From NCBI GenBank assembly GCA_020081605.1, contig JAHREC010000018.1, positions 5,518,001-5,582,000 of the forward strand: DNA of 64,000 nucleotides, given 5' to 3'. The stretch is from Albifimbria verrucaria. Taxonomy: Eukaryota; Ascomycota; Sordariomycetes; Hypocreales; Stachybotryaceae. Positions 62,401 through 64,000 of this stretch are shown piece by piece (the first letter of the stretch is position 1; every line of letters begins with the position of its first letter). The position numbers and the translations under genes were made by a program. The notes under the pieces were generated by a model. The model ran no database searches. It saw nothing but the letters and a program-made list of their open reading frames with translations, and was not told the DNA's origin.

Positions 62401-64000
62401 CTCACAGGCCGGCCCAACATGAAAGCGCTTCCCGAATTACGAATTACGAATCCGACGCTAGTACTTTCAAAACCTCCAGTACTCGCCGGTGTGTTTCATA
62501 CCACTTGCCCAGTTCGAAGTTGCGTGTTTGCTTAATCTATAATAACTCTCCACCGGTAGCTGCTTTGCGTGCAAGTAGTCGTGATCAGCATTTACCAGAA
62601 GAGGAAAAGGTACATCGAATTGCCTAATTCGGACAGTTGAGTGGGTGACGTATTAGTGCATCAGGCTTGCGCCACCACAAATGATGATCTCTGGACAGCA
62701 AGGTAACTATTGATCAGGTACGACGGTGGAGGCAATAGCCACACGGGAGGCATGTTGGAGACGATCATACCCAAAACAAACATACTATTCTGAGCTGAAA
62801 CTTGGGTCGACGAAAAGGAGGAAGGATTAGCTTAGAGGCTGGTCATACGCAGGGTGTAATCAATCTTGGCTTTCAACGGACCTGAATTACGATGTGCAGC
62901 CAACATTTGTGTGACCAGCCCAAGCCTTAGTATAACAAAAGATTTCGAGAAGCCACATACGCAACCGGTTTGTACAGTAAGCTTTCGTGGCTAGACGAAG
63001 AAGGGAGATGTTTGCTCCACTTGTGAGCATCGCCTCAGGGTCTCACACTTGCCAGATCCCAGATGGTCGATAGATGTACGGACGGGGCTGAGGCTGGCTA
63101 CCAAAACAGGCCAGACCCAGCGCTGCTACTCCAAAAGCGGGAACGTTGGTTGGACAAAGAGGGCCAGGGCCCACCTGTCATCACGAGGGCGGAGCGTATC
63201 ACTGGTTGATGAACGGCCAAGTTGAATTAATTGTGGCTCCCGGTCACCGCCCAGGGCGGCAGTCGCACTGTTCCGAGTCCCTAGAGATCATCCTTGGGTC
63301 TCTCTTCTTGCCTTTTCTCTTCACAAGAGCGGAAACAAAGAGCAGCATTGCGAGTCCTGTTGATTTGTCGCTTCTTCGTTTTTTTTTTTTTTGCTATTTC
63401 TGGGCAGAGCTCACAGGCCGCAATAAATGGGGGTAAGATCATAAGCCAGAGCAAGAAATTAAGGCATTACTGTACTATGTATGCTGTACGGTGCTGTATA
63501 GAACTCCTCAACTAGCGAACTTTGCCTCACACACCTTTCAGCCTTATTTATTCTGTACAATGGTTCCCGTGAGGCAAGGGTACATATGCTAGGTTCACTG
63601 TGCAAACTGACCCAGGGACTAATGCCGAGCATCATTGGACTAAGAGCGTGGCTCAGCAATCAGACGATGAAAAGTCCCGCCCTTGGACCACTTAAGATTG
63701 GGAGGCAGAGCACAGTGACAGGTCAATCCCCAGAACGTGCCAAACATGCCGCTCCTTAGCCCAAAGGATCTCAAAACTGGTGGCCCAGGCTGGTTTGATG
63801 AGTCGCAGGCATTGCCCCAGCCGTGCTCATCCTTTACCTAAAAGAGCGAAACCAAGCGCTCGCTCACCGTCCGGACCACGAGCCTTGCTGTGCCTCTCAA
63901 ACAATGCTTGGCTGTATAGTCTTACCGGGCGTAACCTAAAAAAATTGGATGAGATTCTGTCACACTGATGTATGATATGAGATGCATACATATACCCGGC
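62401..64000. other. Right edge, no gene seen
   Basis: About 1.6 kb of mixed composition with a 14-base T run at 63379-63392. No coherent coding region, RNA gene or element end was recognised. Confidence 0.45.

Noticed and set aside
63379..63392. 14-base T run as a retroposon tail
   Set aside because: No adjacent element sequence or target duplication was seen. Simple homopolymer.

Overview
The window reads as genomic DNA of a filamentous ascomycete (Pezizomycotina). The genes have short spliceosomal introns (roughly 50-80 nt, GTAAGT/GTGAGT donors, CTAAC/CTGAC branch-like sites, CAG/TAG acceptors). The encoded families are typical of fungal secondary metabolism, and long gene-poor, partly AT-rich stretches separate the genes. 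Genus and species cannot be fixed from the sequence alone.

Layout, left to right: a highly reducing polyketide synthase (1-6722, minus, running off the left edge inside its KR domain); an AMP-forming acyl/aryl-CoA ligase (11486-13452, minus); a class II aldolase/adducin-like protein (15051-16529, minus); an ABCC-type full ABC transporter (19794-24843, minus); an unrecognised 233-aa protein (28873-29573, plus); a six-unit tandem array of potential hairpins (34700-34930) directly before a 2-oxoglutarate/Fe(II) dioxygenase (35069-36218, plus); a haloacid dehalogenase (37116-37883, minus); a group II PLP-dependent decarboxylase (40229-41780, plus) convergent with an alpha/beta-hydrolase thioesterase (42154-43240, minus); and a bZIP transcription factor (46798-48679, minus). 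From 48.7 kb to the right edge I see no convincing intact gene, only a LINE-type reverse-transcriptase remnant near 62.1 kb and some palindromes.

Together the genes look like the accessory half of a polyketide-based biosynthetic cluster. The PKS would build a methylated, reduced acyl chain. The thioesterase and the adenylating ligase would release and reactivate it. The PLP decarboxylase, the dioxygenase, the aldolase-like protein and the dehalogenase would supply or tailor building blocks. The ABCC pump would export the product and the bZIP protein could be the pathway regulator. PKS plus acyl-AMP ligase plus thioesterase plus ABC transporter recalls fungal lipopeptide clusters (echinocandin or emericellamide type), but no NRPS is in the window, so the product is unknown. 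Pathway membership of the genes right of 28 kb is inference.

Two observations dominate. First, nearly every gene is interrupted by single-base losses, about 32 in all, each best explained by one C or G missing from a C/G run. The introns are normal and there is little other decay, so I read this as homopolymer under-calling in the assembly. Second, the array at 34.7-34.93 kb has a constant inner stem while its outer arms change sequence but stay complementary in all six units. That is the pattern of a structured element under selection, just upstream of the dioxygenase gene.
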